From: JBFONV01 sp040779335
GTDB taxonomy: Bacteria; Pseudomonadota; Gammaproteobacteria; Enterobacterales; Alteromonadaceae
Reading direction: 5' to 3'
Length of the DNA: 64,000 bases
Assembly (NCBI GenBank): GCA_040779335.1
Contig: JBFONV010000001.1
Coordinates: 1 to 64,000, forward strand
In this document: positions 1 to 8,893 of the stretch, one piece after another
How positions within the stretch are numbered: the first letter of the stretch is position 1
How the letters are laid out: every line of letters begins with the position of its first letter
The notes under the pieces: model-generated
What the model was told of the DNA's origin: nothing
The model's input: only the letters and a program-made list of their open reading frames with translations
Database searches by the model: none
Translations under genes and position numbers: made by a program

Positions 1-108
1 TTAAGCTCCCTAAAGGGTCGTTGGAGACTACAACGTTGATAGGTCAGGTGTGTAAGGGTTGTGAGGCCTTGAGCTAACTGATACTAATTGCCCGTGAGGC
101 TTAACCAT
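1..108 (+). rRNA. 23S ribosomal RNA, 3' end (partial)
   Basis: The first ~108 bases match the conserved 3' terminus of bacterial 23S rRNA, including the GATACTAATTGCCCGTGAGG block followed by CTTAACC. The gene runs in from the left edge. A 5S gene follows after a ~125-base spacer, the usual rrn order. The exact 3' end is set by analogy with E. coli and could be off by a few bases. Confidence 0.93.
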
Positions 109-233
109 ACAACACCCAAGTGGTTTTATGCTTAGGTTGTATGAAGACTGACAAAAGATTTAAATCATCACGCATTACATCGTGTGAATAAGAGACAATG
201 TATTTATAAACGCTTTCAAGATTGTAGCCTTTT

Positions 234-351
234 TGTCTAGCGACAATAGCGCTGTGGTACCACCTGATCCCATGCCGAACTCAGAAGTGAAACGCAGTAG
301 CGCCGATGGTAGTGTGGGAGTTCCCATGTGAGAGTAGGACATTGCTAGACT
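234..351 (+). rRNA. rrf: 5S ribosomal RNA, first copy
   Basis: A complete 5S rRNA with the conserved core CCATGCCGAACTCAGAAGTG and the closing helix formed by GTCTAGC (235-241) and GCTAGAC (344-350). It lies downstream of 23S and is followed at once by an intrinsic terminator. It is identical to the second copy except for two compensated base pairs in the terminal helix. Confidence 0.95.
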
Positions 352-361
352 CCTATTAAAG

Positions 362-393
362 AAAAGCCCGTTACTACTGTAACGGGCTTTTTG
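362..393 (+). terminator. Intrinsic terminator after first 5S
   Basis: A perfect 12-bp stem (AAAGCCCGTTAC / GTAACGGGCTTT) with a TACT loop, followed by T residues. It should end the rRNA transcript, although another 5S gene lies just downstream. Confidence 0.9.
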
Positions 394-447
394 ATCAAAC
401 ATTATGGCTTAAAGTATTTATTAAGTAGTTTAATTCATAACGTTTTT

Positions 448-565
448 TGTCTGGTGACAATAGCGCTGTGGTACCACCTGATCCCATGCCGAACTCAGAA
501 GTGAAACGCAGTAGCGCCGATGGTAGTGTGGGAGTTCCCATGTGAGAGTAGGACATTACCAGACT
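448..565 (+). rRNA. rrf: 5S ribosomal RNA, second tandem copy
   Basis: A second full 5S gene about 100 bases after the first. The interior is identical to copy one. The terminal helix is GTCTGGT (449-455) / ACCAGAC (558-564), so two base pairs differ from copy one and pairing is kept. It is reached either by readthrough of the terminator at 362-393 or from a weak promoter-like TTGATC-N18-TATTTA at 391-420. Neither can be decided from sequence. Confidence 0.94.
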
Positions 566-576
566 CCTATTAAATT

Positions 577-608
577 AAAAGCCCTTGTCTTTCGACAAGG
601 GCTTTTTT
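577..608 (+). terminator. Intrinsic terminator of the rRNA operon
   Basis: The stem AAGCCCTTGTC / GACAAGGGCTT with a TTTC loop is followed by a T tract. It differs in sequence from the terminator between the two 5S genes. Confidence 0.9.
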
Positions 609-647
609 CGTTTAAAGTATTATCAACAAAGTTTGTAGAGAAATAAC

Positions 648-1622
648 ATGTCTTGGAGTTCTAGCTTAACGTGGGAAAATGCGCAGCAGCGAAGCAATAT
701 ATTAAGTAACATACGCGTTTTTTTTGCTGAAAAAGGAATTGTTGAGGTAGAAACACCATTGTTATCGCGTGGCACTGTTACTGATGTTCATTTGGATGCT
801 TTTACAACTCGATATGATTTTCTACAAGACCCCAATGAATGCTCTGTCAGTCTTCACCTTCAAACGTCACCTGAATTTGCGATGAAGCGCCTTCTTGCCT
901 CAGGGTTTGGTAGTATATACCAGCTATGTAAAGCGTTTAGACATGAGGAATATGGCCGATATCATAACCCCGAGTTTACGATCTTAGAATGGTATCGCAT
1001 CGGCTTCAATCACTTCGATTTAATGGACGAAGTTTCGGCTTTTTTGATTGCGATACTTAATTGCAAAGAGCCGATAAAAAAAAGCTATCAACAGGCATTT
1101 ATGGAGGTTATTGAACTCGACCCGCTAATAACAAGCCGTGAGCAGTTAATGGCGGTTATTGAGGATCGGGGTAAACTTAGTGATTGGCTAAAGAGTGAAA
1201 ACGATATTGATACTTTGCTACAGTTTGTTTTTTCCGAATTTGTAGAACCTAATATCGGTATTAATGAGCCTTGTTTTATCTATAATTTCCCTGCTTCTCA
1301 AGCGTCCTTAGCTAAGATCAGCCAACAAGACGAGCGAGTAGCAGAGCGCTTCGAATGTTATTTTAGAGGTATTGAACTCGCCAATGGCTTTAACGAATTA
1401 ACAAATGCGGAAAGTCAGTTACGTAGATTTCAAGATGACAATAAAAAGCGCGTAGAAAAAGGTTTGAAGGCCAGAGCGATTGACCAAAATTTCATTAATG
1501 CACTTGAGAGTGGTTTACCTGACTGTGCAGGTGTTGCATTAGGAGTTGATAGATTAATTATGCTCGCTTTAGATAAGGGAAGCATAGATGAAGTGCTATC
1601 ATTTCCCATTGATAGAGCATAA
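648..1622 (+). CDS. epmA: EF-P--(R)-beta-lysine ligase EpmA (GenX/PoxA/YjeA)
   Basis: This is a paralogue of class II lysyl-tRNA synthetase that lacks the anticodon-binding domain. The family attaches (R)-beta-lysine to a conserved lysine of elongation factor P, which helps ribosomes through polyproline stretches. At 324 aa it matches the family (E. coli 325 aa). Class II motif 2 is visible at about residues 95-116 (FRHEEYGRYHNPEF) and motif 3 at about 295-308 (GVALGVDRLIMLAL). The N-terminal block WENAQQRSNILSNIR is also typical. It stands alone after the rRNA terminator and is transcribed towards a MerC-like gene. Confidence 0.95.
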   Translation: MSWSSSLTWENAQQRSNILSNIRVFFAEKGIVEVETPLLSRGTVTDVHLDAFTTRYDFLQDPNECSVSLHLQTSPEFAMKRLLASGFGSIYQLCKAFRHEEYGRYHNPEFTILEWYRIGFNHFDLMDEVSAFLIAILNCKEPIKKSYQQAFMEVIELDPLITSREQLMAVIEDRGKLSDWLKSENDIDTLLQFVFSEFVEPNIGINEPCFIYNFPASQASLAKISQQDERVAERFECYFRGIELANGFNELTNAESQLRRFQDDNKKRVEKGLKARAIDQNFINALESGLPDCAGVALGVDRLIMLALDKGSIDEVLSFPIDRA

Positions 1623-1695
1623 AAATTAATGTGATAATGTATCAACTGTGATATTATCTCAATTAGTTAGTTACACAAGTGAATCAGTTAAGAAA

Positions 1696-2073
1696 ATGTT
1701 GGATAGAATAGGTATAACAGCGACGTCTTTATGTGCATTACATTGCATATTATTACCCGTACTTTTGCCTGCGTTGCCTCTACTTGGTATCGGCTTTTTA
1801 GCGGATCATGTTTGGGAACACGTTTTTTTGATCTTCACCGCTATATTGGGGAGTGTTGCGTTATTTTCTGGATTTAAGCGTTATCACCGTCGCCTATACC
1901 CGTTTTATTTGCTGTTCCTAGGGGTTGCTATTTATTGGCAAAAACATGATTTTTCTGAGCAAATCCAACCATACTTTATCATCTTAGGGGCAACGTTAAT
2001 CGTTAGTGCTCATGTCTTAAATATTAAGCTTTGTAATAGCTGTAAAAAATGCACAGAGGAGAGCTGTTCCTAG
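1696..2073 (+). CDS. MerC-domain membrane protein
   Basis: A small integral membrane protein with the MerC signature CALHCILLPVLLP near its start, followed by about three more hydrophobic segments and a cysteine-rich tail (LCNSCKKCTEESC). MerC proteins are inner-membrane mercury-uptake proteins, but many chromosomal members lie outside mer operons and have no proven substrate. No other mer gene is nearby. The start is uncertain: ATG 1696 places the MerC motif at the usual distance, while an in-frame GTG at 1648 would add 16 residues. Neither has a strong ribosome binding site. The gene converges with ntrC, with only 27 bases between the stops. Confidence 0.75.
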   Translation: MLDRIGITATSLCALHCILLPVLLPALPLLGIGFLADHVWEHVFLIFTAILGSVALFSGFKRYHRRLYPFYLLFLGVAIYWQKHDFSEQIQPYFIILGATLIVSAHVLNIKLCNSCKKCTEESCS

Positions 2074-2100
2074 ATATTAGGTCGTTCAGCTTTACTTACT

Positions 2101-3501
2101 CTACATATCTAATTCTTTAAGTTTCCTTGTTAGGGTGTTTCTTCCCCAACCTAATTTTTTAGCGGCTTCTTGTTTGTGACCGTGTGTAAATGCTAATGCG
2201 CGCTCAAGCATTATTTTTTCAAATTCAGGTGTTACATTATCCAGTATAGCGGTACTGCCAGATGATAGCTCTTCATCCATCCATTGCGCTAATGCTGTTT
2301 GCCAGTTATTCGTACTTGCATTAATCTGTGGTGTCTTATCGGTTAATTCAGCTGGCAGATCTTCAACAAGTATTTCTTGTCCACTGGCCATCACTGTTAA
2401 AAATCGACAAATATTCTCTAACTGACGAACATTTCCTGGCCAGTCACATTGCATTAAATATTTGATGGCATTTTTATGTAATGACTTGGTCTCTACACTA
2501 AGTTCATTCGCAGCTTGTTTTAGAAAATGTGCAGCGAGTTGCTCAATGTCTTCTCTTCTTTCTCGTAAACTTGGAATATGAATGCGAATAACGTTCAGTC
2601 GATGAAACAAGTCTTCACGAAATTCGCCTATATTCACTCGTTCTTCTAAGTTTTGGTGCGTTGCTGCGATTATGCGAACATTAACTTTAATCGGAGAGTG
2701 ACCACCTACTCTGTAAAACTGGCCATCAGCAAGTACACGTAGAAGTCGTGTTTGAATGTCCAGCGGCATATCACCAATTTCATCTAGAAACAGAGTGCCG
2801 TTGTGTGCTTGTTCGAAGCGCCCGTGGCGGACCGAATTTGCGCCGGTAAACGCTCCTTTTTCATGTCCAAACAACTCTGATTCAATTAAATCTTTTGGTA
2901 TTGCAGCCATGTTTAAGGGAATAAAAGGGGCTTGTGAACGTGGGCTATGAAGATGTAGAGCGTGTGCAACCAATTCTTTACCTGTTCCGGACTCGCCGTT
3001 AATCAACACACTGATGCTTGAGCGTGATAATCGGCCAATTGCACGGAAAACCTCCTGCATTGCAGGAGCTTCGCCAATAATACCAACAGCTTCAGGTGAC
3101 GTATCTTTGGACTGACTTTTAGCATTTTGTTCACGGGCATGGCTTAATGCTCTTTTCGTCAAAGATACAGCGTCATCAATATCAAAGGGTTTTGGCAAGT
3201 ATTCAAAAGCGCCACCTTGATAGGCATTTACGGCGCTGTCCAAGTCAGAATGTGCGGTCATTATTATTACGGGTATATTTGGATGCTCTGCATTGATGGT
3301 ATTCAATAACTCCATGCCATCAATATTAGGCATGCGTATGTCAGAGATGATAACTTCTGGTTGTCCATGATCTAATGCGGTCAGCAGATTATTGGCGTTA
3401 TCAAATGACGCAGAGCTTATATTCGCACTAACGAAAGCCTTCTCTAAAACCCACCTAATTGAACTATCGTCATCAACTATCCAAACTTGCTCAGTGATCA
3501 T
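2101..3501 (-). CDS. glnG: Nitrogen regulation response regulator NtrC (NR-I)
   Basis: A sigma-54-dependent activator of nitrogen-limitation genes (466 aa; E. coli 469). It has an N-terminal receiver domain (start IVDDDSSIRW, phospho-acceptor in IISDIRMPN), a central AAA+ domain with Walker A GESGTGKE and the sigma-54-contacting loop GAFTGA, and a C-terminal Fis-type helix-turn-helix ending in KKLGWGRNTLTRKLKEL. NtrB phosphorylates it. It lies 11 bases downstream of ntrB in the glnA-DUF4124-ntrB-ntrC cluster and is the likely protein bound at the sites upstream of glnA (6861-6897). Confidence 0.97.
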   Translation of the reverse strand: MITEQVWIVDDDSSIRWVLEKAFVSANISSASFDNANNLLTALDHGQPEVIISDIRMPNIDGMELLNTINAEHPNIPVIIMTAHSDLDSAVNAYQGGAFEYLPKPFDIDDAVSLTKRALSHAREQNAKSQSKDTSPEAVGIIGEAPAMQEVFRAIGRLSRSSISVLINGESGTGKELVAHALHLHSPRSQAPFIPLNMAAIPKDLIESELFGHEKGAFTGANSVRHGRFEQAHNGTLFLDEIGDMPLDIQTRLLRVLADGQFYRVGGHSPIKVNVRIIAATHQNLEERVNIGEFREDLFHRLNVIRIHIPSLRERREDIEQLAAHFLKQAANELSVETKSLHKNAIKYLMQCDWPGNVRQLENICRFLTVMASGQEILVEDLPAELTDKTPQINASTNNWQTALAQWMDEELSSGSTAILDNVTPEFEKIMLERALAFTHGHKQEAAKKLGWGRNTLTRKLKELDM

Positions 3502-3512
3502 TTGTATTTCTC

Positions 3513-4598
3513 TTATGCTTTGCTTTCAATTAATGGTAATAAAATAGTGAATTCTGTTCTTCCTGGGCGACTCTTACATGACAATTTGCCTTGATGCTGA
3601 TTTATCAATGTTTGAGAAATGGAAAGTCCTAAACCTGTACCATTTGCTCTGCCTGATACCATGGGATAGAAGAGCGTGTCTTGTAATTCTATCGGAATAC
3701 CAGGACCGTCATCGATAATGGATATTTGCACACATAGTTTGGTACGTTTACCGTTGATAGTTTGATTACTTGCGATACGAGTCTTTAGAATTATTGAACC
3801 ATCGGCACTAATTATTTGCACGGCGTTATTAACAATGTTTAACAAAGCTTGCTGCAATTTATCTTCGTCAAATTGAATTTCGGGTATTGATGGATCATAA
3901 TCTCGCACCAATTTAATATTTTTAGGGTTATTAAAACTGATCAACTGACTTACTTTTTCTAGGACAGAGTGAATGTTTTGATAACTAACTTTCGGTAATT
4001 GATTTGGGCCGAGCAATCGGTCAACAAGATTAGATAGTCGGTCCGCTTGTTCGATGATCATCGAGGTGTATTCTTTTTGATCGTCATTAAGCTCTTTGTT
4101 CAATAACTGGGCCGCGCCTCTTAACCCGCCTAAGGGATTCTTAATCTCATGGGCTAAACCACGTATAAGATCTCGAGCTGATTCCCATTGTTGCTGTTGA
4201 AAGGCTTCTGCACTGATTTGCTTCTGTTGGTCAATTTGTCTGAATTCAAGCAATACGTGCGGTTGACGGTCGAATTCAACAGAAGAAGCCGTTATTTCGA
4301 CTGTTATGCGGTATTTATCCATTAAATCAAACACCACATCATTGTCGGTGAATTCTTGTCCGGAGGTTAGTAACTGTTGCAATCGGCTTGCATCAATTGA
4401 CGCGCTGATAAATACTTCTTCAAATGACAGGCCGTAAAGCTTATTTAGACTACGAATGAGTAATGCTTCAGCAGCGGGGTTTGCATACTGAATAATTAAA
4501 TCTTCGTCTAGTATCACAACAGCAGTGACCAATTGGCTGGGTAGTTGTTGTTGATAGCTTAACTTACGTTGTTGAATTTCACGGCGGTCGTGCAACAT
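3513..4598 (-). CDS. glnL: Nitrogen regulation sensor histidine kinase NtrB (NR-II)
   Basis: A cytoplasmic two-component kinase/phosphatase that, with PII, controls NtrC phosphorylation. It has an N-terminal PAS domain (AVVILDEDLIIQYANPAAE), a dimerisation domain with the phospho-acceptor histidine in GLAHEIKNPLGGLRGAAQL, and a catalytic ATPase domain with IIDDGPGIP and GTGLGLSIS. Length is 361 aa (E. coli 349). There are no membrane segments, as expected for NtrB. The start has GAGG just upstream. It precedes ntrC and follows the DUF4124 gene. Confidence 0.96.
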   Translation of the reverse strand: MLHDRREIQQRKLSYQQQLPSQLVTAVVILDEDLIIQYANPAAEALLIRSLNKLYGLSFEEVFISASIDASRLQQLLTSGQEFTDNDVVFDLMDKYRITVEITASSVEFDRQPHVLLEFRQIDQQKQISAEAFQQQQWESARDLIRGLAHEIKNPLGGLRGAAQLLNKELNDDQKEYTSMIIEQADRLSNLVDRLLGPNQLPKVSYQNIHSVLEKVSQLISFNNPKNIKLVRDYDPSIPEIQFDEDKLQQALLNIVNNAVQIISADGSIILKTRIASNQTINGKRTKLCVQISIIDDGPGIPIELQDTLFYPMVSGRANGTGLGLSISQTLINQHQGKLSCKSRPGRTEFTILLPLIESKA

Positions 4599-4676
4599 AA
4601 AACCTCAATGCATTATAATGGTGCAATCATATCTAACTTAAATGTAAATATATGCCTTATCTGCACATTTTTCGCG

Positions 4677-5198
4677 TTAATTAGCCTTTGCTACGGATGC
4701 GCGATGCATATAAAACGTAATTACCTTGGATGATGCAATTACCTTGCCTTTCTGATCAACAAGATCCATTTTGACTTGATGTTCACCCCTAACAATATCT
4801 CGCAGAGCGAACATTGAATGAGTTTGGGGCTTATCGTAAGGTTTGTTATCTAGATATAGCTGAATTTTAAGACCGCGTTTAAAGATGGGTTTTATCCGAC
4901 CAGAAACATATACAGAGCCGGTATTATCTCTTACCGTTGCATTATTTTCAGGTTGGGTAATTTCAACAATATATTTTTCTTCTATAGCTTTAGGGGTAAT
5001 GTCTAAGATTGAGGTGTCAACAGATGGAATAACGGTTGTATCGGTTTTTACATCAACTTCTTCTGCACCTGGCTTAGGACTATCAGAAAAAACCAATACA
5101 CCTTCTTCGTTGCGCCAAACATAAATTTTGGTCGACGTAGCAAGTACCGGGGCTGCCAGCGAAAGTAGTAATAATGTAATACCAATAATTCTGATCAT
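4677..5198 (-). CDS. DUF4124 domain-containing secreted protein
   Basis: A 173-aa protein with a signal peptide (MIRIIGITLLLLSLAAPVLA) followed by the DUF4124 pattern (KIYVWRNEEGVLVFSDSPKPGAEEV), which is common in gammaproteobacterial exported proteins. The C-terminal half (PENNATVRDNTGSVYVSGRI onward) looks like an Ig-like beta domain. The biochemical function is unknown. It sits between glnA and ntrB on the same strand, a placement often seen in Alteromonadales. It may simply be co-transcribed from the NtrC-controlled glnA promoter by readthrough of the glnA terminator. Confidence 0.8.
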   Translation of the reverse strand: MIRIIGITLLLLSLAAPVLATSTKIYVWRNEEGVLVFSDSPKPGAEEVDVKTDTTVIPSVDTSILDITPKAIEEKYIVEITQPENNATVRDNTGSVYVSGRIKPIFKRGLKIQLYLDNKPYDKPQTHSMFALRDIVRGEHQVKMDLVDQKGKVIASSKVITFYMHRASVAKAN

Positions 5199-5267
5199 GC
5201 TAGAGATAGTTTAGTCCTGTTCCTTTAGGTGTAAGTCTAATCTATCCAAAATAATTTGCTTAGGCTA

Positions 5268-5296
5268 GAAAAAAAGCTCACCGAAGCGAGCTTTTT
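5268..5296 (-). terminator. Intrinsic terminator after glnA
   Basis: Read on the minus strand: AAAAAGCTCGC, a TTCG tetraloop, GTGAGCTTTTT and a further T run. It lies between glnA and the DUF4124 gene, so it should reduce transcription into ntrBC, as in enterobacteria. Confidence 0.88.
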
Positions 5297-5319
5297 GAAA
5301 AATAAGTCATAAGTCTTAT

Positions 5320-6726
5320 TTAAACGCTGTAGTACATATCAAATTCTACAGGGTGAGTTGTTGAATTTAATAGTTCAACTTCTTCACGTTTAAGTCCGAT
5401 GTATGCGTTGATCATATCATCATCCATTACATCACCAACAGTCAAAAATTCATTATCAGCTTCTAAAGCATTAAGCGCTTCTTCAAGTGAAGATGCTACT
5501 TGTGGAATTGCTAATGCTTCTTCTGCCGGCAAGTCATATAGATCTTTGTCCATTGCATCGCCTGGATGAATTTTGTTTTTAATACCGTCAAGGCCAGCCA
5601 TTAACATCGCAGAGAAAGCTAAGTAAGGGTTTGCTGAAGGATCAGGGAAACGTACTTCAATACGTGTTGCTTTTGGCGTAGGTACAATTGGTATACGAAT
5701 TGACGCACTACGATTACGTGCAGAGTAGGCAAGCATTACAGGTGCTTCAAAACCAGGTACTAGACGTTTGTACGAGTTGGTAGAAGCGTTAGTAAATGCG
5801 TTTAATGCCTTGGCGTGCTTGATGATACCACCAATATAATAAAGAGCAGTTTCAGATAACCCACCGTATTTGTCACCAGAGAATAAATTAACGCCATCTT
5901 TGGCTAAAGATTGATGAACGTGCATACCTGTGCCATTGTCACCTACCAGTGGCTTAGGCATGAAAGTCGCAGTTTTACCGTATGCGTGAGCAACATTGTG
6001 GACAACATACTTATAAATTTGCACTTCGTCAGCTTTTAAAACCATAGTATTAAAACGACACGCAATTTCGTTTTGTCCTGCTGTAGCTACTTCATGATGA
6101 TGAGCTTCTACTACTAAGCCCATTTCTTCCATCACTAAACACATGGCTGAACGAAGATCTTGTGAAGAATCAACTGGTGCTACAGGGAAATAACCGCCTT
6201 TTACACCAGGACGATGACCAGTGTTGCCACCATCATAGCTAGTACCAGAGTTCCATTTAGCTTCTTTATCGTCAATTTTGTAGAATGAGCCACTCATATC
6301 AGTATGATATCTTACATCATCAAATACGAAGAATTCAGGCTCAGGCCCAATTAATACAGTATCAGCGATACCTGTTGAACGTAAATACTCTTCAGCACGC
6401 TTTGCAACTGAGCGAGGATCGCGGCTATAACCCTGCATTGTTGCTGGTTCAACGATATCACAACGAATGTTAAGGGTAACTTCTTCTGTAAAAGGGTCTA
6501 ATACTGCAGATTGTGCATCAGGCATTAATACCATGTCTGATTCATTGATACCTTTCCAGCCTTCAATAGATGAACCATCAAACATTTTTCCATCTTCAAA
6601 GAAGTCTTCATTAACTTGATGATGTGGCAGAGAAACGTGTTGTTCCTTACCTTTTGAATCTGTAAAACGAAGGTCAACGAATTTTACGTCGTGTTCTTTG
6701 ATTAAATCTAATACTGCTTGTGACAT
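5320..6726 (-). CDS. glnA: Glutamine synthetase type I (GSI)
   Basis: It makes glutamine from glutamate, ammonia and ATP and is the central ammonia-assimilation enzyme. The 468 residues from ATG 6726 match the GSI-beta length. Visible features are the N-terminal beta-grasp (VKFVDLRFTDSKGKEQHV), active-site blocks MFDGSSIEGWKGI and GPEPEFFVFDD, the ATP region NRSASIRIP, and the adenylylation loop DLYDLPAEEA with the regulatory tyrosine. The start at 6726 is preceded by GGAGAGG. An upstream in-frame ATG at 6864 is rejected because the extension would cover the sigma-54 promoter. Confidence 0.98.
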   Translation of the reverse strand: MSQAVLDLIKEHDVKFVDLRFTDSKGKEQHVSLPHHQVNEDFFEDGKMFDGSSIEGWKGINESDMVLMPDAQSAVLDPFTEEVTLNIRCDIVEPATMQGYSRDPRSVAKRAEEYLRSTGIADTVLIGPEPEFFVFDDVRYHTDMSGSFYKIDDKEAKWNSGTSYDGGNTGHRPGVKGGYFPVAPVDSSQDLRSAMCLVMEEMGLVVEAHHHEVATAGQNEIACRFNTMVLKADEVQIYKYVVHNVAHAYGKTATFMPKPLVGDNGTGMHVHQSLAKDGVNLFSGDKYGGLSETALYYIGGIIKHAKALNAFTNASTNSYKRLVPGFEAPVMLAYSARNRSASIRIPIVPTPKATRIEVRFPDPSANPYLAFSAMLMAGLDGIKNKIHPGDAMDKDLYDLPAEEALAIPQVASSLEEALNALEADNEFLTVGDVMDDDMINAYIGLKREEVELLNSTTHPVEFDMYYSV

Positions 6727-6792
6727 ATTGCCTCTCCAGTGTAGCCAGTTCGTTAAAATTTTGAATACTTTAATATTTATTGCCACACAATC

Positions 6793-6809
6793 AGCTAAAA
6801 CCGTGCCAA
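6793..6809 (-). promoter_or_regulatory. Sigma-54 promoter of glnA
   Basis: On the minus strand the sequence TTGGCACGGTTTTAGCT has the -24 element TGGCAC and the -12 element TAGC with the correct 5-base spacer; only one position departs from the TTGC consensus. Transcription would start near 6782, giving a leader of about 55 bases before the glnA ATG. Confidence 0.85.
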
Positions 6810-6860
6810 CAATAAACATGTTGATATATATAGATTTTATTGGAATGCTAAAATTTTTCT

Positions 6861-6897
6861 GCACTATATTGGTGCTTTGCTCGTACCTAAATGGTGC
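6861..6897 (-). promoter_or_regulatory. Two NtrC binding sites upstream of glnA
   Basis: Two copies of the dyad GCAC-N7-GTGC: 6861-6875 (exact) and 6883-6897 (GTAC-N7-GTGC, one mismatch). Their centres are 22 bp apart, two helical turns, at about -86 and -108 from the predicted start. This is the expected enhancer arrangement for cooperative NtrC binding. Confidence 0.8.
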
Positions 6898-7019
6898 AAT
6901 GTTGCTTTATACTTTAGCATTAGAGTCTAATTAATAAAAAGATAAATGAGTAACTGATTTCTTTGTTGGTGATACTCCTGTACAATATGCGCCCAATTAT
7001 AGTCCTATGAGCAAAGCCT

Positions 7020-8840
7020 GTGCTAGACAAATTACGTAACATTGCGATCATCGCCCACGTTGACCATGGTAAAACCACTTTAGTTGATAAACTATTGGAT
7101 CAATCGGGAACTCTCGATGCTCGTACCGGTCATGACGACCGTGTCATGGATTCAAATGATATTGAAAAAGAACGCGGTATCACGATCCTGGCAAAAAATA
7201 CTGCGATTAACTGGAATGATTATCGTGTAAATATAGTTGATACTCCTGGCCATGCTGATTTTGGTGGTGAAGTTGAACGTGTAATGTCAATGGTTGACTC
7301 AGTGCTTCTAATTGTAGATGCACAAGAAGGTCCAATGCCACAAACGCGATTTGTTACGCAAAAAGCATTTGCTCAAGGTTTAAAACCTATCATTGTTATC
7401 AACAAAATAGATAAACCTGGCGCTCGTCCTGATTGGGTAATGGATCAAGTTTTTGATTTATTTGACAACTTAGGTGCAACCGATGAACAACTAGATTTTA
7501 AAGTTGTTTACGCGTCAGCATTAAATGGTTGGGCTTCTCACGAAGAAGGTGTCATCGGCACCGATATGACGCCATTATTCGAAACTATTGTTTCTGAAGT
7601 ACCAGCGCCTAATGCTGATATTGAGGGATCATTTCAAATGCAAATATCACAGCTTGATTACAGCTCTTATCTTGGCGTAATTGGGGTTGGCCGTATTACT
7701 CGTGGTAGTGTTAAGCCAAATCAACAAGTAACCATTGAAGGTGCGAACGGTAAGATTCACAACGGTAAAGTCGGTAAAGTCTTTGGATACTTAGGTCTTG
7801 ACCGTCATGAAGTGGAATTGGCTGAAGCAGGCGATATTATCGCTATTACTGGCCTAGGTGAATTGAAAATTTCAGATACAGTATGTTGTCCGAATGAAGT
7901 TGATGCATTACCTCCATTATCTGTTGATGAACCAACGGTAACGATGACCTTTCAAGTGAATACATCACCATTTTCGGGTCAAGAAGGTAAGTACGTAACA
8001 TCGCGTAATATTAAAGATCGTTTAGATAAAGAGCTTGTCCATAACGTTGCCTTGCGTGTTGAGCAATTAGATGATCCAGACAAGTTTAAAGTTTCAGGTC
8101 GTGGCGAACTTCACTTAGGTATTTTGATAGAAAATATGCGTCGTGAAGGATATGAGCTAGCTGTTTCTCGTCCTGAAGTGATCATGCGTGAAGTGGATGG
8201 TCAGATTGAAGAACCGTATGAAACGGTCACTATTGATGTTGAAGAACAGCATCAAGGTCCTATCATGGAAAAAATGGGTGTACGTAAAGCTGAGCTTACT
8301 GATATGGCTCCTGATGGTAAAGGTCGTATTCGTATGGACTTTATTATGCCAAGTCGTGGTTTAATTGGTTTTCAAACTGAGTTCATGACGTTAACCTCAG
8401 GTAGTGGCTTAATTTACCATACGTTCTTACAGTATGGGCCACATAAAGGCGGAGAAATCGGTCAGCGCCTTAACGGTGTGATGATCGCTAATGCAACGGG
8501 TAAGGCATTAACTAACGCTATTTTTAACTTACAATCTCGTGGTCGTATGTTAATTGGTCATGGTTTGGATATCTATGAAGGTCAAATTATCGGTATACAT
8601 AGCCGTGATAACGATTTAACCGTAAACGCGTTAAAAGGTAAGCAGTTAACAAACGTTCGTTCTTCAGGTACCGATGAAGCACAAACACTAACGCCACCAA
8701 TTATCATGTCATTGGAGCAAGCGTTAGAATTCATTGATAACGATGAGTTGGTTGAAGTAACGCCTGAAAGTATTCGTATTCGTAAAAAATTCTTAAAAGA
8801 ATCTGATCGTAAACGTGAAGGCCGCGCTCCTAAAAAATAA
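7020..8840 (+). CDS. typA: Ribosome-associated translational GTPase BipA/TypA
   Basis: A translation-factor GTPase that binds the 70S ribosome and assists 50S assembly and stress or cold responses. At 606 aa it is the typical length. The G domain begins NIAIIAHVDHGKTTLVDKLL (G1), with DTPGHADFGGEVERV (G3) and NKIDKP (G4), followed by EF-G-like domains and the BipA C-terminal domain ending KKFLKESDRKREGRAPKK. The start is GTG at 7020, because the conserved N-terminus begins there. It is divergent from glnA, the same neighbourhood as in E. coli. Confidence 0.97.
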   Translation: MLDKLRNIAIIAHVDHGKTTLVDKLLDQSGTLDARTGHDDRVMDSNDIEKERGITILAKNTAINWNDYRVNIVDTPGHADFGGEVERVMSMVDSVLLIVDAQEGPMPQTRFVTQKAFAQGLKPIIVINKIDKPGARPDWVMDQVFDLFDNLGATDEQLDFKVVYASALNGWASHEEGVIGTDMTPLFETIVSEVPAPNADIEGSFQMQISQLDYSSYLGVIGVGRITRGSVKPNQQVTIEGANGKIHNGKVGKVFGYLGLDRHEVELAEAGDIIAITGLGELKISDTVCCPNEVDALPPLSVDEPTVTMTFQVNTSPFSGQEGKYVTSRNIKDRLDKELVHNVALRVEQLDDPDKFKVSGRGELHLGILIENMRREGYELAVSRPEVIMREVDGQIEEPYETVTIDVEEQHQGPIMEKMGVRKAELTDMAPDGKGRIRMDFIMPSRGLIGFQTEFMTLTSGSGLIYHTFLQYGPHKGGEIGQRLNGVMIANATGKALTNAIFNLQSRGRMLIGHGLDIYEGQIIGIHSRDNDLTVNALKGKQLTNVRSSGTDEAQTLTPPIIMSLEQALEFIDNDELVEVTPESIRIRKKFLKESDRKREGRAPKK

Positions 8841-8858
8841 CGCTGTTATTTAATGTGA

Positions 8859-8893
8859 TAAAACCATCGTAGCTAGGTTACGGTGGTTTTTTT
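8859..8893 (+). terminator. Intrinsic terminator after typA
   Basis: The stem AAACCATCGTA / TACGGTGGTTT (one G-T pair) is followed by a run of seven T residues. Confidence 0.85.

Noticed and set aside
175..402. Open frame of 75 codons on the minus strand
   Set aside because: It is antisense to the first 5S rRNA gene and its terminator; not a protein gene.
6727..6864. Upstream extension of glnA
   Set aside because: The extension covers the sigma-54 promoter and leader; the conserved GlnA start is at 6726 with a strong ribosome binding site.
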